Positions 23,488-36,092 of a DNA stretch of 64,000 bases are shown piece by piece. Every line of letters begins with the position of its first letter. The stretch's first letter is position 1. This stretch comes from Cacajao melanocephalus. Its lineage: Eukaryota > Chordata > Mammalia > Primates > Pitheciidae. Both the position numbers and the translations under genes were made by a program. The notes under the pieces were generated by a model that had not been told where the DNA came from, searched no databases, and was given only the letters and a program-made list of their open reading frames with translations. The stretch covers positions 1-64,000 of the forward strand of contig CAUYLG010022168.1 of the NCBI GenBank assembly GCA_963573385.1, read 5' to 3'.

Positions 23488-24022
23488 TGTACTAATCTGG
23501 GTTCTACAGAGAAACAGAAACAATAGCATACACATACACTTGCATACTCCATCTATCTATGTATCTATGTATCTATCTATCTATCTATAGATTTACTACA
23601 AAGGATTGACTGCCACAATTATGGAGGCTGAGAAGATCTGCAGTCAGCAAGCTGGAGACCCTGGAAATCCAATGGTATATATAGTTCAACTTCAAGTCCA
23701 AAGCCCTGAGAATCAGGAGAGCCGATGGTGTAAGTGTCAGTCTGTGTATGAGTCTGAAAACAGGAAAAGACCAATGTCTTAGCTGGAAGTCAGAGAAAGA
23801 GACTTCTTTGTTACTCAGCCTTTTATTCTAGTCAGGTCTTTAATGGATCGGATGAGGCCCACCCACACAGGCGAGAGAATCTGCTCTACCTAGTCTATGG
23901 ATTCAAATGCTAAACTCATTCAGAAACACCTCACAGACACACTCAGAAATACTGTTTAACCAAATATTTGAGTATCTTCTGGCCCAGTCGAGTTGACATA
24001 TAAAGTTAACCATGACAATTAT
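23488..24022 (-). mobile_element. MLT2 LTR (ERVL)
   Basis: Antisense MLT2: TACTAATCTGGGTTCTACAG, AGAAACAGAAACAATAGCAT, ATTATGGAGGCTGAGAAG, GGATGAGGCCCACCCACA, AACACCTCACAGACACACTC and GTTGACATATAAAGTTAACC span the full LTR. It includes an (ATCT)n run at 23551-23588, which sits where the consensus carries a TA/GA microsatellite. Confidence 0.88.
23551..23588. repeat. (ATCT)n microsatellite
   Basis: About nine tetranucleotide units with two ATGT variants, inside the MLT2 LTR; likely length-polymorphic. Confidence 0.9.
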
Positions 24023-24074
24023 TATGTGTGAAAACAAGCAAGATACTTATATGACTATCAAAATGAAAACATAA

Positions 24075-24409
<335 letters not shown>

Positions 24410-25544
24410 GGAAAACAATTTTTGAGTAGGAGCTGTTGGGCTTTAACTCCACCAGAGGGCTCACATCTTTCTAATACTTTGCTACTGTAAGTAAAGCTTC
24501 TCTAGTAGCCACTGCCACTTCTTAAATACTCACTGAAATAATCGTGTCATAAACGATCACTGTTTGCAGGCTTTCTAGAATAAAAAGTATTGGAGTCATT
24601 ATAATTTGAACAAGTGTCAGAGAAACCTGTGGATTGACTTCTAGTGTAATGCTGAGCTTCCCTTGGATGGGTAATTCACTGTCTTTAATACAAGAATCTT
24701 AACCTCTTTTAAGAATTCATTGCAGGTCCCTTTTATTTTCTTCAGGACTCTGGGCAGATGGCCAAAGCATTCATGATCCTACCCATTAAAAGTATATATT
24801 TGTCATTATTCTTTTTCCTTACAAAATTCTTACTTTCTCTGCTAGCCTTGGTAAAATCAGAGGACACACACAAAGCAACTAATTGCTTGCACAGCTCCCC
24901 ATTGTGTAGTTAAGTTCATTGGAAAACACATTATGCTGGAATCCTGCAGATGGTTGGACACATGGTATCTAAAATGTTATTTATACTTTGTAACTAGTCA
25001 CTATGACTACAAGATTACCCTTGCCTAAATAATTAAAATTGTGTATTCTGTATCAAAGTCCATGATCATCATTCTCACACTGCATTCACTGCAGTAAGAA
25101 ATTAACAGTCACTTCATTTCCTGCTTGTTAACAACTAAAATATGTGTATGAACATCACTGTGTGAGATTAATAGTGACAGGGTGATAAGAATCAATGATA
25201 AAATGTATCAACATTTTTTTCTCAAAGTGTATCTTAGTTGTTTAGATTCTAAGTCACTTCTAAATTCTAAACTTTAGAGGATGAATTTTAAAGTCAGTAA
25301 AGCTGATGAAAAAATGGCAATTCGCTTTACATGCCAACTGTGATCACTTGGTGATGGCTGTCTGCAGTGTTCTTAAGAAGAAAGTCACATCGAGGTAGGA
25401 CAACAGGGAGTGCCACAGTGGGTTAGTGAAGTTTGCCCTGGACATAGAGATAGGGAGTTATAGCACATGCACAGTGTATTTGCATTTCCTGGGTTTGTAC
25501 TTACGAGTTTTAGATTTTAAGAGTCAGAGATCCCTAGGATTGAT
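24410..25544. other. Unassigned interval
   Basis: Nothing recognised. Confidence 0.55.
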
Positions 25545-25790
25545 TCTTGGCATCACCACTTATTAGCTTAATAGCTAAGTGACCTTGAGTAAGTTATTTA
25601 ATCTTTCGAGTCTCAGCTGCACTCAGTTCCAGTTCCATCAACTGCAAATCGAGGAAAGTAGTATTCTCTCTCGCTCGCTCTATCTCTCAATGGTTATGAT
25701 TTTAAATGTATATAAATGGCACCTAGCATAAAGCTGAGTATCTTAAAATGTTAGATGGTATAGATGGTACTATTACTACTGCTACTAATT
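25545..25790 (+). mobile_element. MIR SINE
   Basis: CATCACCACTTATTAGCTTA, GTGACCTTGAGTAAGTTATT, a diverged CTGCAAATCGAGGAAAGTAG block and GGCACCTAGCATAAAGC follow MIR from core to 3' end, with a CTCTCGCTCG expansion in the middle. Confidence 0.78.
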
Positions 25791-25959
25791 ATATTAACAA
25801 ATAACATTTCTTCAGGTTCATCATGCACTGAAGAAGTAACTGGTCAGCAGAGACATAAAGAACACAGAGCAGTCTCTTATTTATCCTCCTAATCTTGCAG
25901 AATTCATTCTTTTCAAGCAAGTCAAAAACAAAAAGCCGAAAATGTAAGCTTTGCAGCAG

Positions 25960-26062
25960 TCAGCTGTGGCACAGTGAACAGTATGACAGCCTTTGGAACA
26001 TTATGGGTCAGGGGGAACCTAGGCTCTACTATTTAACTCAGTATCACGCAGCTGGACTTCAA
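25960..26062 (+). mobile_element. MIR 5' fragment
   Basis: The 5' MIR order (an AGTGAACAGTATGACAGCCT block, a diverged GGTTCAAATC-like box and ACTATTTAACTC) is discernible just before the MADE1 element. Confidence 0.4.
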
Positions 26063-26065
26063 ATA

Positions 26066-26141
26066 TTAAGTTGGTGCAAAATTAATTGTGGTTTTTGCTG
26101 TTCTAATGACAAAAACCACAATTACTTGTGCACTAACCTAA
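26066..26141. mobile_element. MADE1 mariner MITE hairpin
   Basis: A 76-base palindromic element with TTAAGTTGGTGCAAAATTAA at one end and TGTGCACTAACCTAA at the other, flanked on both sides by TA, the mariner target duplication. The arms pair over 32 positions with three mismatches, around a 12-base loop. MADE1 derives from Hsmar1, and many miR-548 genes are MADE1 copies. The 5' arm here differs little from the miR-548 5p sequences as I recall them. Whether it is transcribed or processed cannot be seen. Confidence 0.93.
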
Positions 26142-26143
26142 TA

Positions 26144-28159
26144 TTTTCCTATTTTCCACCAAAGTGTCATTACATTTATGCAAACAAAAGCAATTTATAA
26201 ATTCCAAAGTACAATACATATGAAGAAATATAGACATTTCAATGTCATTAAAAATTCAGAAAACTCAGAAAATAACACACACCATTTACCTGTTACCTGA
26301 GACTATCAATGTCAATAACCTATCAGATTTGTTTCACATTATATTATCACTTATTTAAAGTGGAGGATGGATAAGAGATTGCTATGTGTTAATGCCTTAT
26401 GTTGGAATCTCTTAGCTTCAAAGGTGAAGAATTTATGCTTTTAAGAATTTCCAGGAACTATTTTTTTAATCTAGAATTAAGAACACATTTGAAAATTGAT
26501 GATTGTAGTGTTTGCTGAAATTGTGGGGTCATTCAAGTAGATTGGGAATGGCCAAACGACTTCAGAACTAACTTGTAAGTCTCACGGCAAAAAGTCATTC
26601 AGTCTCTGAGCAGTCAACCTAAACCCTAGATGGGTAACAATTTTGCTGGGCTCAGCCATATGGAAGGAGGGATCTAAGAGCAAAGTCAGTCTTGGAATCC
26701 AGTAAAGTCAGCCTCTGAGAGAGAGGAGAGAGAGAGAGAGAGAAAGAGAGAGATTTTCGTTACAGTATTTTCACAGTAGTATGGCTAACTTTGTTTAACC
26801 AGGACAGTTTGTCTCCAGTTCCTGCAATGCACAGTGAAATTAACACTCTAGCACTTTGGCATGTAAAATGATATATCAATTAGAAAGGACTGGAATATTC
26901 CTCTTGGTCACAGCTGCTTTTCTCTGATTTTTATCAAATGAAGCTGCATATTGCAGCCTCCATATTCTTCTACCTCTTTTTTTTTCTCTATTTGCAGATA
27001 GCAGAAGGAAGTTTAAGTCTATGCATATCATTATGATTACTTATTTCAGGTAGGAAATCAATACTGGGCAAAAAACAAGACTGTGACTTTTGGTGCCAAA
27101 AATAAGCATTTATCACTTCAAATTTTATGAGAAGCCAAAGTCGTGCCAGAAAACTTGGGATAGGCACATGAGATTGCTAGGCTGAATGTGCAACCTCATT
27201 ATGCAGTGTTCCTTCTGATGAAACATCTGATTTGGATGCTTTCCCTCTTGCCAGAAAACTTTTTTTGACTTTTCACCTTTAAAAGAAAAGAACCTCTGTA
27301 ATTCTAACTCTATTTCTTTTCCAACAATCACACCTTAAATCAATGTATTAGAGCAGTAGCTTCATTCCTGTGACTTCCTGTCACTATTTCTCAAAGAAGC
27401 ATCCCTGGATCCTAGCCCCTATTTTATTAAGTTTGTTCCGTTGGGGATGGATGAGGGGATAGGTAGAGGAACAAAAGTTTTCTATGATCAAAGGAATCAG
27501 ACAGTACAATAAAAGTAAGTCCCTTCTTAGAGAGTCAAAATAATTGTTAAAAACAGTGAGAACATAGAATGGAAGTTTGTTAAAACAAGTTTCACAAACT
27601 TGTTTGTTCTTAGAATGCTTTTTTGTTTTTCACAGAACCCTTATTAATGTCATGTGGGGCATTTCAAGAACACAGTTGGGCAAATAGTGGTATCAATCTT
27701 TTTTTCTTCAACTCTTAACATTACTCTCTCTATCTACTTATATTTATTTTGGTGTTTAAAACCATTCATTTCATAATCTCTAACCTCTAGTAAGTAAGCA
27801 ATCTAGTTCTCCCCAAAGAAGAAGTAGGAAGTTATGTTCTATTGTTTATGTTTGAATTCATTATCACTAAATTATTTAATTTGATTCTAATTAAGTTTCT
27901 GATGGAACATGTGGAAAATTTAGAATTTTTTTTCTCTAACCTGATGAATGAGAGAGTTGTTGGCATGATACATCAACCAAACTAAACAAAAAACATTGCA
28001 TAAATTCTCAGGATGCGTTTTCCTTCTCATAGACTGAATATGTCCATTCCATAAATGAAATACAGACCTTGGACAAGTTTTCTAAATAAACTAGGAAAAG
28101 ATCTGAAATAACATCAATCAGAACAATGCTTAAGAGATGAGATTAAGAATTCAGAAAAC
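26144..28159. other. Unassigned interval
   Basis: Apart from a GA run at 26717-26753 nothing is recognised. An ACAGAACCCTTATT-ACACAGTTGGGCAAAT pattern near 27,635-27,690 may be a decayed hAT copy. Confidence 0.5.
26717..26753. repeat. (GA)n microsatellite
   Basis: GA dinucleotide run of about 37 bases with two interruptions. Confidence 0.9.
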
Positions 28160-28340
28160 CTAGCATCAATTTTATACCTTTACATTTACTAATTATGTAA
28201 TCTTGGACAAATCATTCAATTCTTATGACATTCTGCATGATGTGAAGATTATGTGAGATAATGAATATGAGTCTTTAGCACAATTCCTGATAATAAAACA
28301 CATTAAAATGGTAGCTACTATTTTATTCTACTAATAAGGA
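28160..28340 (+). mobile_element. MIR SINE
   Basis: ACATTTACTAATTATGTAAT, CTTGGACAAATCATTCAATT, TGAAGATTATGTGAGATAAT and TCTTTAGCACAATTCCTG match MIR core to 3' end. Confidence 0.72.
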
Positions 28341-28790
28341 CATAAATTGAGAAGGAAGCTAAAATGTCCACTGAAGCTGGTACCACTAATGCCTAGAATG
28401 CTAGTGTTGATCTGAAATTTACGCTAAGCATTAAAATTCCTCTTTCTGTTGCATTCCCTCATAGACCTTTTTGGAATTTCTTAGGTCACCTGAAATTGTC
28501 CTTTCTGATGATATAGCAATGTTAATTATGTAAATAATCTATGAATTACTGTTAAGCAACCCTTATATTTATTGAGCTAAATAGCCTTAATAAATCAATA
28601 ATAATGGAACAGGGTGTTAAAATAAATCCAAAGCTATCAGTTATCACACAGCAGACATCTAATAGTCATATAAAAAAATCTACCTGATAGAACATGCAAA
28701 CTTCACGTGTCTGAGGATGATAACCAGTTAAATGTCTCTGAAACAGTTTACCCACATTGAGGGTAAAATTTGGGCATCTTAAATCCTATG
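28341..28790. other. Unassigned AT-rich interval
   Basis: Nothing recognised. Confidence 0.55.
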
Positions 28791-28998
28791 AGTATCACCT
28801 CCTCTACTCCTTCCTAAGGGAAAGAGCTGGAGTGCTTCCTTGTTTGCTTCTAATGAAGATAATATCAGCAAAATCATGAAGAGACCTTGAAATAGACCCT
28901 CTGAATTTAAGGGGACACAGTAAACTGGTGTCTGCATCCTATCTGTAAAATCCAAAGACAAAAGATAGATAATTGAGAGCAGACAAGTGTAAGGAGAG
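28791..28998. repeat. Direct repeat, copy A (family unknown)
   Basis: About 208 bases, roughly three quarters identical by eye to copy B 1.2 kb downstream in the same orientation. Shared blocks include CCTAAGGGAAAG, AAGAGACCTTGA, ACTGGTGTCTG and GCAGACAAGTG/GGACAGACAAGTG. Their antisense frames even share a QTPV-CVPL-QGLFMI pattern. Candidates are an LTR pair or two copies of an unrecognised old repeat. Confidence 0.75.
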
Positions 28999-29005
28999 AA
29001 AAGTC

Positions 29006-29534
29006 ATTGAATCACATTTCAATCTAAGAATCTGTTGGGTCAAAGGATGGGCAAGTGTTTTCTTTGTTCCTGATATGGACAATGAGGGAGTGAGAGCCAG
29101 TATGGGGTAGTGGGTCGAGAGGTAGTAGTTAAATCTTCTTCAAGAACACTCTCCTACAGGAGTGACAAACAACAGCAGAGAAGAGCTGGCAGTAGATTTT
29201 TGGGGTGTAATGGAGCTGCTACAGGAGGAAATGATGAGCAGATATCGAAATCTGTATGCCTGGTTAGTGGAGCTGGAGGAGAAGTTTCCCCCAAATAAAA
29301 GAGGACTAGTCTCCAAAGAATCAACAACACCAACCAGAAGAGAAAGAATCAGCAACAAACACCTGCTAGACTTAGAGTCTGAGAAAAGGAAAAGCAAACC
29401 AGATAGTCTTCCCCCAAGCTCCACCCAGATACCATAGTCTATTACCTTAAAATCAATATTACCTGTATGTAGATTTTCTAATTTCTAAAGGGAGGGTTTG
29501 TTTTGTAACTTAAAGTAATATTGGATTTTGCATT
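29006..29534 (+). other. Unassigned interval with an unexplained frame
   Basis: A frame at 29162-29437 (first ATG internal, 29210) reads a hydrophilic 91-aa product with a DFWGVMELLQEEMMSRYRNL stretch that looks helical and a Lys/Arg/Ser-rich tail. It is overlapped upstream by a second + frame from 29110. It lies between the two direct repeats and before an L1M 3' end. It could be a decayed retroelement or processed-gene frame, or chance. I recognise no family. Confidence 0.35.
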
Positions 29535-29890
29535 GTTGTTCAATGTGTATAACATTGCAGTTATACAAGATGAGTAATCTCCAGACATCTACTGTACAGC
29601 ATAGTGTCTATTGTCAACAATTAGGTATTGTGTTAAAAATCTGTTAAGGGACTAGATCTCATGTTAAGTGGTTATAACAGCCATATACACACCCAATCAA
29701 AACAAACAAACAAACAAAAAAAAAATAAAGGCACACCAAAAACTTTTGGAGGCAATGGACATGTTATTACATTGACTGTAGATACTGTAACATGGGTGCA
29801 TACATATGTACAAACTCACCAAATTGCAGAAATTATGTGCATGTTTGTATACAAACTATGACTCAATGAAACTGAATAAATAAACATTGG
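29535..29890 (+). mobile_element. L1M-type LINE 3' UTR
   Basis: ATCTACTGTACAGCATAGTG, TCTATTGTCAACAATTAGGT and the ATGTTATTACATTGACTG-type block match the 3' UTR shared by old L1M (MC/ME) families. The A-rich (CAAA)n run at 29698-29725 is internal. The 3' end is near AATAAATAAACA. Confidence 0.72.
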
Positions 29891-29977
29891 TAATTCTTAA
29901 AATTCACCAGTAAAGTCTTATAACTGCATACATTTTTATCCAGAGGCAAGGAGATACCTTCTGCCATTGAGTCTCTA

Positions 29978-30184
29978 AGTCTTACCTCCTCAAATCCTCC
30001 CTAAGGGAAAGAAGTGAAGAGCCTTCCCCATTTGTGCCTAGAGAAAATAAGTTTAACACGATCATAAAGAGACCTTGATAAGGGTCCCCTGAGATTAAGG
30101 GAACACAGCAGACTGGTGTCTGACTTTTATCTTTAAAATCCAGAATACAAGAGATGTATTGAGGACAGACAAGTGGAAGGAGAG
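29978..30184. repeat. Direct repeat, copy B (family unknown)
   Basis: About 207 bases, the downstream partner of copy A; similarity fades at AGTC/AGTA on the left and at GGAGAG on the right. An L1M 3' end lies between the copies. Confidence 0.75.
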
Positions 30185-30269
30185 TACCATGCTTGTATAA
30201 TACTTTGTATAATACTTTGATCTCAACTCTCAAAGAGTAGAAGATTGAATAAAGTTAGTTTATTAATAA

Positions 30270-30475
30270 TACTAGTATTTATTTAATTGAAACTGTCCCA
30301 GAAGTATGCTATGCACTTTGCTCACATTCAATGCTCCTAACAAGCATGTGAGATAAATGTTGTTAGCCAATTTTCAGATGAGGTAATTGATGCTCTAAGT
30401 CACTCAACTGCTATAAATAACAAACTGAAATCAGGCCCCAAACCTATGAGACTCTTAACCACAGTTCTTTCCAAG
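30270..30475 (-). mobile_element. MIR SINE
   Basis: Antisense MIR: GTATGCTATGCACTTTGCTC, GATGAGGTAATTGATGCTCT and GAGACTCTTAACCACAGTTC in consensus order. Confidence 0.78.
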
Positions 30476-31854
30476 ATATTACAAACCCAAGCCCAACTTA
30501 CTTCTAAGTAGAACATATAGCTCCAGAGAGACTATCAATTCTTTTCACATGCAAAGCTTTTGATCAGAATATTATGAGATGATGTAATGATATTCCTTTC
30601 TCTCTGGAATAAAGATGGTTTACATTTTATAATGTATCTTACAAAACCACCCCAAAACGTATTTGGTAAAATAGCTCAGTTTTCAGCTCTACAAAAGATG
30701 CTGAATAACAAGAAATTTTATTAGAATACCTAGTATGGAATTAGATAGAAAATATCCTTGAGAAGTTCTTCCTAAAAGGTAGATAAAGTTTCCCAGTTTG
30801 ATTATATATTATTTTATCCATCAATTGTCAATTATAGTAGCAGGAACTAAAGCAGTGGTAGTCACTGGGAAAGAGGAGGGACACAGTTGAGGAGTCAATT
30901 AATCTAAGGCTTATCAGAGGCTTTTGACAATTTATAATTTCATTCAGGTTTCCTTTGTTCAATCAAAAAAATTAATAAATCTAGACTTTGGCAAGAAGAG
31001 ATGATTCAAAAGAATTATATGAAAGTAGTAAATGGACATTGAAATAGGGGGAGGAAAACTTTCTGATCAGTAGATCAGCAAATGTCTCAAAAGTTAGGCC
31101 AAAAAAAGGGTTTTCTTTTGTAAGGAGGAAAAAATAAGGCAAGTAGAGGTGTCGAGGAAGTGTGATGAGCAAGAAGGGTGGCTACAGAGAGTAGATCAGA
31201 GAATATTTTACTCTGAGGTCAGCCCATTCCGTGAAGTGGTCTTTAAAGAGAAGCTGTGGGCTGCCTTAGGCTGAGGGTGGGTTATGGGGAAGGATAGAAG
31301 ATTAGCCAAAAATTGGTCAACAAACATTTTGTTACATTGATCAGTGGGGATAAACAGTTCAACTAATCATCTCTGAACAAACAATGGGAATTTTGTGTGT
31401 GTGAGGGGGTCCTCTGACTAGCATCATAAACAAGTGAGTGTCATGAGTCTTAGGAGTCTTATCTATGTCCTACAGGGAAAGGTGTGTCTTTTATTCTTGT
31501 TGTTGTTTGTTTGTTTTGTTTTGTTTTCAGTAGGCTAGGCCCCATTTCCCAGAACATCAGAACATAAAAGGGTGGGAGTATTCTTGATCTTGGCTTTTTT
31601 TTCCAAGAGCACAGTGCTCAGGTAATACTCAACATTGCACCTTAAAGATCTGTATGTTGGTAAGTGCCAATCTATATTATATAGTGAAAAGCAACTTCAT
31701 TTTAAAAAAGATCCATAACTAATTTCAAAAAAAAATTCAAGCCATCAGTTTTCTTTGGTGCTACAATTCAGCAATCTTAATGTGGGGCCTCACTCACATT
31801 AATTGGTTTACTCATCTCTTCTGAATACTAATAGATGCTATGCTAATAATAGTT
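30476..31854. other. Unassigned interval
   Basis: Contains a TTG/TTTTG low-complexity run at 31498-31530; otherwise nothing recognised. Confidence 0.55.
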
Positions 31855-32080
31855 GTCATTTACTGATTTCTTTCTGCAAAGCACTGTTCAGAGCATCATA
31901 TCTTTTATCTTCTTTAACCTTCATAGCCTCACTAAACTTCAGTTACTGTGACTACAGTGAATTTCAAACATAGAAAATTACACCTGGAGAGGCCCAAGTT
32001 TCCACAGTCAGTTTTGTAACCCAGGATATTAGAGTGCAACATCCAGCCCCTAACTGTTATAGCATACCATTTCCCATAAT
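31855..32080 (-). mobile_element. MIR SINE
   Basis: Antisense MIR, diverged: CATTTACTGATTTCTTTCTG, CAAAGCACTGTTCAGAGCAT, ACCTTCATAGCCTCACTAAA and GTAACCCAGGATATTAGAG follow the consensus order. Confidence 0.62.
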
Positions 32081-32282
32081 CCACGGACAGTGGGAGGCCT
32101 TTGTCTCTGAGGTCCCCTATCCTAGAAAATAGTACTTATTTAAATCCCCAAATCTGGATACTTTTCCTGAAACTTCTAACAAGCTAAAAATTTAATCTCC
32201 AGAACCGATGGTGGAGATTTCTTTCTACAAAGACAGATCAGAGCAATGTGGTAGAAAGAGCAGTGGAGAGAATCAGGACTCT

Positions 32283-32865
32283 CAGATGTTGGTGAGGTTG
32301 TGGAGCAAAGAGCATGCTTATACACTGTTGGTGAGAATGCACATTATTAGTTCAGACCCTGTGGAAAGCAGTTTGGAGATTTCTCAAACAACTAAAAATA
32401 TAATTGCCATTTAACCAAGCAATCCCATACTGGGTGTATGACCAAAAAATAAATAAATAAATTGTTCTACCAAAAAGACACCTAAACTCATATATTTATT
32501 GAATTACTATTTATAATAACAATGACATGGAATCAACCCAGGTGCTTATCAATGGCAGATTGGATAAAGAAAATGTGGTTCACATACACTATGGTGTACT
32601 ACACAGACATAAAATATAATAAAACCGTGTCCTTTACAGCAACATGGGTGCAGCTAGAGGCCACTATCCTAAGCAAATTAATGCAGAAACAGAAAACAGA
32701 ATACCGCACATTCTCTCTTATAGGTGGGAGCTAAACATTGGGTACACAAAGATGAGAACAATAAACACCTCCAAAAGTGGGGAGGGAAGGGGTGAGCAAA
32801 GGTTGAAAAAGTATCTATTAGGCACTATGTTCACTGCTTGGGAGACAGGAACATTAAAAAAAGAA
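32283..32865 (+). mobile_element. L1M-type LINE 3' end
   Basis: End of ORF2 plus 3' UTR: TACACTGTTGGTGAGAATGC, TGGAATCAACCCAGGTGCTT, TGGATAAAGAAAATGTGGTT and CATTCTCTCTTATAGGTGGG. The sequence then runs through the 3' UTR to an A-rich end near AACATTAAAAAAAGAAG. It is older than the 3.4-7.6 kb L1. Two frames of 70-86 aa are decayed ORF2 translation. Confidence 0.9.
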
Positions 32866-34629
32866 GAAAGACAAGTGAGGAAACTACTACAGTGGGAGGA
32901 ATAACTGAGAAGAGGAAGGAGTACTAAAATATATGAATTTAACAGCGCTGTTATAGGGTTTTGGAATTCCAGTATTGTTTCTATGTGCATTGCCACATAA
33001 TTTCCCAGCTAAAACTAGTAGTTATGAATTTCTCTATATTTCCCATCAGTCATCAACAATTTCCTAAAAATAAAGCAAACTAAGAATTTAATTTAAATTT
33101 ACAAAACAATATGCATGCATAACATCAGCTGACACTTTCCATCACATATATGACCATAAATTTATAATTCTATTTAAATTGCTATGGTGTTTTCAGAGGT
33201 ACAGTTTTTTATGAGGGACCTGTAAACTAAAGCCACAGGCAAAGTCCTTCCCGTTTTTTAAAAGTTTTATTGTCACACAGCTATAATCATTTACATATTG
33301 TCTTTACTGTTTTTACCCTTACGTTATTGCATAGTTGTGACAGAGGATATGGCCTGTAAAACTCTAAATATTTATTATCTAGCCCTTTATAGGAAAGTTT
33401 ATTGACCCCAGTTCAGTACTATCAATTTCAATAAAACAACAACAGCTTTTTGTAGTTTGGAAATGCTAGAACGACTTCTAAGGGGAAATAAAAGGTAGTC
33501 TACAGTGACAGAAAAATGCTCATACTGGTAAGTCAGAATCAATGCACTGACGGAAATTAAAGCCATTGATTGCAGGGAAACGATAAATAAGCAAGATATT
33601 TATTAAACAACAACAATATAACTATGTTTTTATTTTAATATTGGGAATAGAGCATATTAGATGTGCATAAAGAGTTCACTGCTTTGGGGCTCTCAAATAC
33701 CTGGCTGTGGGTTAATGAGAAATAAATAAATTTGATTTTTGATCTATTTCTGTACATGAAAGGAATAGAAATTATGTAAAAAATATTATCTAAAATAAAA
33801 TCATCCCTTTAAAGTGATCCTTAAAAGTGAAAACATATTTGCATTACAATAAAAATTTAAACACTACTTTTCAGTATATATTATGAAGTACAAGTGTTCA
33901 ATTTACTTTGCTTGAATTTGGCTAGGAAAGGTCAGGTTTTTTTGTTTGTTTGTTTGACTTTTTATCAACCATTCTTATTTGTGATGTGGATGAGACAGTT
34001 ACAGGTGGTCTTTAAAATGATAGGATGTCTGCTAAGACATCATTTATGGCCCTTTGCATTAGTTAACTTCAGTTAGGGTTATTGGGGGGAAATTTGATTG
34101 GGATATTATGTTTGATTTCTCCTTGTAGCTCACCAGAGGACAGAATCCCAATGCCTTCTTTGTCAGACACTAAAGCAGGAAGAATGTGAGTCATTTCCCC
34201 TGGGTTCCCTGATCCTTCACTCTGATGAGTCTCTATCTCAAACTTGTTTTTGTGTCTCTGGTTCAATGAGAAGGAAAATAAAGCTACTCTAACCTAAAAT
34301 TAGTAAGCCCCCAAATCATACCTGTTCTTCACTACCTGTAGGCTACTTCGTTTTCTTTCAAGTTAGTTCTTCCTTCTTCCTTACCCTTTTGCCATTTTGA
34401 GTTCATTTTAATGCTTCTTTTTTAATGAATAAAACTAACCTTGCTCAATTCTCCATATTTATTTATTTATTGTATCTTAACTTTCATTTACAATTGAGTG
34501 ATGCCTTTTTGAGTGAGATCTGAAAGATTTGTGCAAGACATGCCTCCCAGTTTTACCACAGCAGATTGTGTAAGTGTAGAAGCCTTTATCAGGCATACTA
34601 TTTTGTAGCCATCAATTTGCTTTTATCCA
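32866..34629. other. Unassigned AT-rich interval
   Basis: Nothing recognised beyond a TTTG run at 33,941-33,956. Confidence 0.55.
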
Positions 34630-34862
34630 AAAAGACAGTTCAGCATAGAGGTTAAGAGTTCCTAGGACAGTATTCAAATCCGGGCTCAGGGCACTTATAC
34701 TTGCTGCACAAAGTTACTCACTTTCTCCTTTCCTAAATATCCACATCTGTAAAGTGGGGCTAATAACAGTACCTATCTCATTTACCTATTTTGAGGAGTA
34801 CAAAAGGTAATACATATAAAAGGCTTAGAACAATGCCTGGTCAAGTATAAGTGTTTATTACT
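34630..34862 (+). mobile_element. MIR SINE, near full length
   Basis: CAGCATAGAGGTTAAGAGTT, TATTCAAATCCGGGCTC, ATCTGTAAAGTGGGGCTAAT, ATTTTGAGGAGTACAAAAGG and CTTAGAACAATGCCTGG cover MIR from its tRNA-like head (A- and B-box region) to the 3' tail. Confidence 0.9.
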
Positions 34863-35798
34863 ACTAGGACTTACTGTTGAGGTCATGGATGCACACTCTG
34901 GTCATTATTTCTCCCAAAGTCATTGGGACCTCTTTTCCCTACTGGGGAGAGGGACATTCATGTTGGGTACTGATGTGGGATGGAGAGGCACATCCCTTTT
35001 CTAATACTAAGATTGTTACCCAGTTCTTTCCACTGGTGTGTAAGGAGATACAAATTGGATGGCTTTGGGGATCCCTTCACTTATGAAAGAGGAAGCTTAA
35101 GAAGAAATGCTCTGCTGTGAACCATTCCCCTGCCAGATGCCTTTGAATGCAACGGAGACTGTGATGGTTGAAGCTGCTGCAGCCATCTTGTGACAAACAG
35201 GGAAAATAAAAAATCATCATAGGCATGCCAGTTACTGCCATTTTGGAACTGAAACAACCCAGCAAATACTGTCTTGTAGGCTTCTTGTCATGCAAGAAAG
35301 TAACTTCCTATTTGTTTAGGAATTTAGGTCAATTTTAGTCACAATTTTCTCTTCAAGATAGATAAAAATATTCCTGTTGTACAGAATCATCTCTTCTACA
35401 TAACAACATCTGCTTTTTGAATGCATACATCTCTCCAAGGGTGCATTCAACCACTGGATGATAAATATTTGAGTTGGCATTTCTGAAATATATATCTAAT
35501 AAAGATTTTCAGCAGTGGTTTCTAAGTGTCACTTCAAAATAACACAGAATATGACATTTTTTAAAAGAAATTCAAGTGTTTCAGTGACTGGATAAGAAAA
35601 TATTTCAAAGCAAAGTTGTCCTTCTCAAGGGTGGGTCTTGGAACAAGTATCCATGTATCCAGAGACTGGCTCTACTGGTCAAGAAATATTCATGCACCAG
35701 GTTAGTGTGGGTCCACCTGGGCGCCCTTGTTTGCACTATAAAAAAAAATCCAAATGGAATTTTTAATTGATTTGCATATATTCCTAAAACATTTTTTA
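34863..35798. other. Unassigned interval
   Basis: Frames of 69-72 aa meet near 35,080 on opposite strands; no domain. No repeat recognised. Confidence 0.55.
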
Positions 35799-36092
35799 GG
35801 CTGGGAGTGGTAGCTCACACCTATAATCCCAGCACTTTTGGAGGCAAGGTGAGCAGATCATTTGAGCTCAGGAGTTTGAGATTACCCTGGGCAACATGGT
35901 GAAACCCCATCTCTACAAAAAAAAAAAAAAAAATAGCCGGGTACAGTGGCATGTGCCTGTGGTCCCCGCTACTTGGGAGGCTCAGGCAGGAGAATCACTT
36001 GAGCCCAGGAGGTGGAGGTTGCGGTGAGTTGAGATCATGCCATTGTACTGCAGCTTGGGTAACAGGAGTAAAACCTCATCTCAAAAAAAAAT
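35799..36092 (+). mobile_element. AluJ, full length
   Basis: Sense Alu from GGCTGGGAGTGGTAGCTCAC with an A17 linker and a right arm ending AAACCTCATCTCAAAAAAAA. Confidence 0.95.

Noticed and set aside
23551..23588. Short regular repeats as a possible CRISPR-like array
   Set aside because: Simple ATCT microsatellite with no spacers; nothing in the window is prokaryotic.
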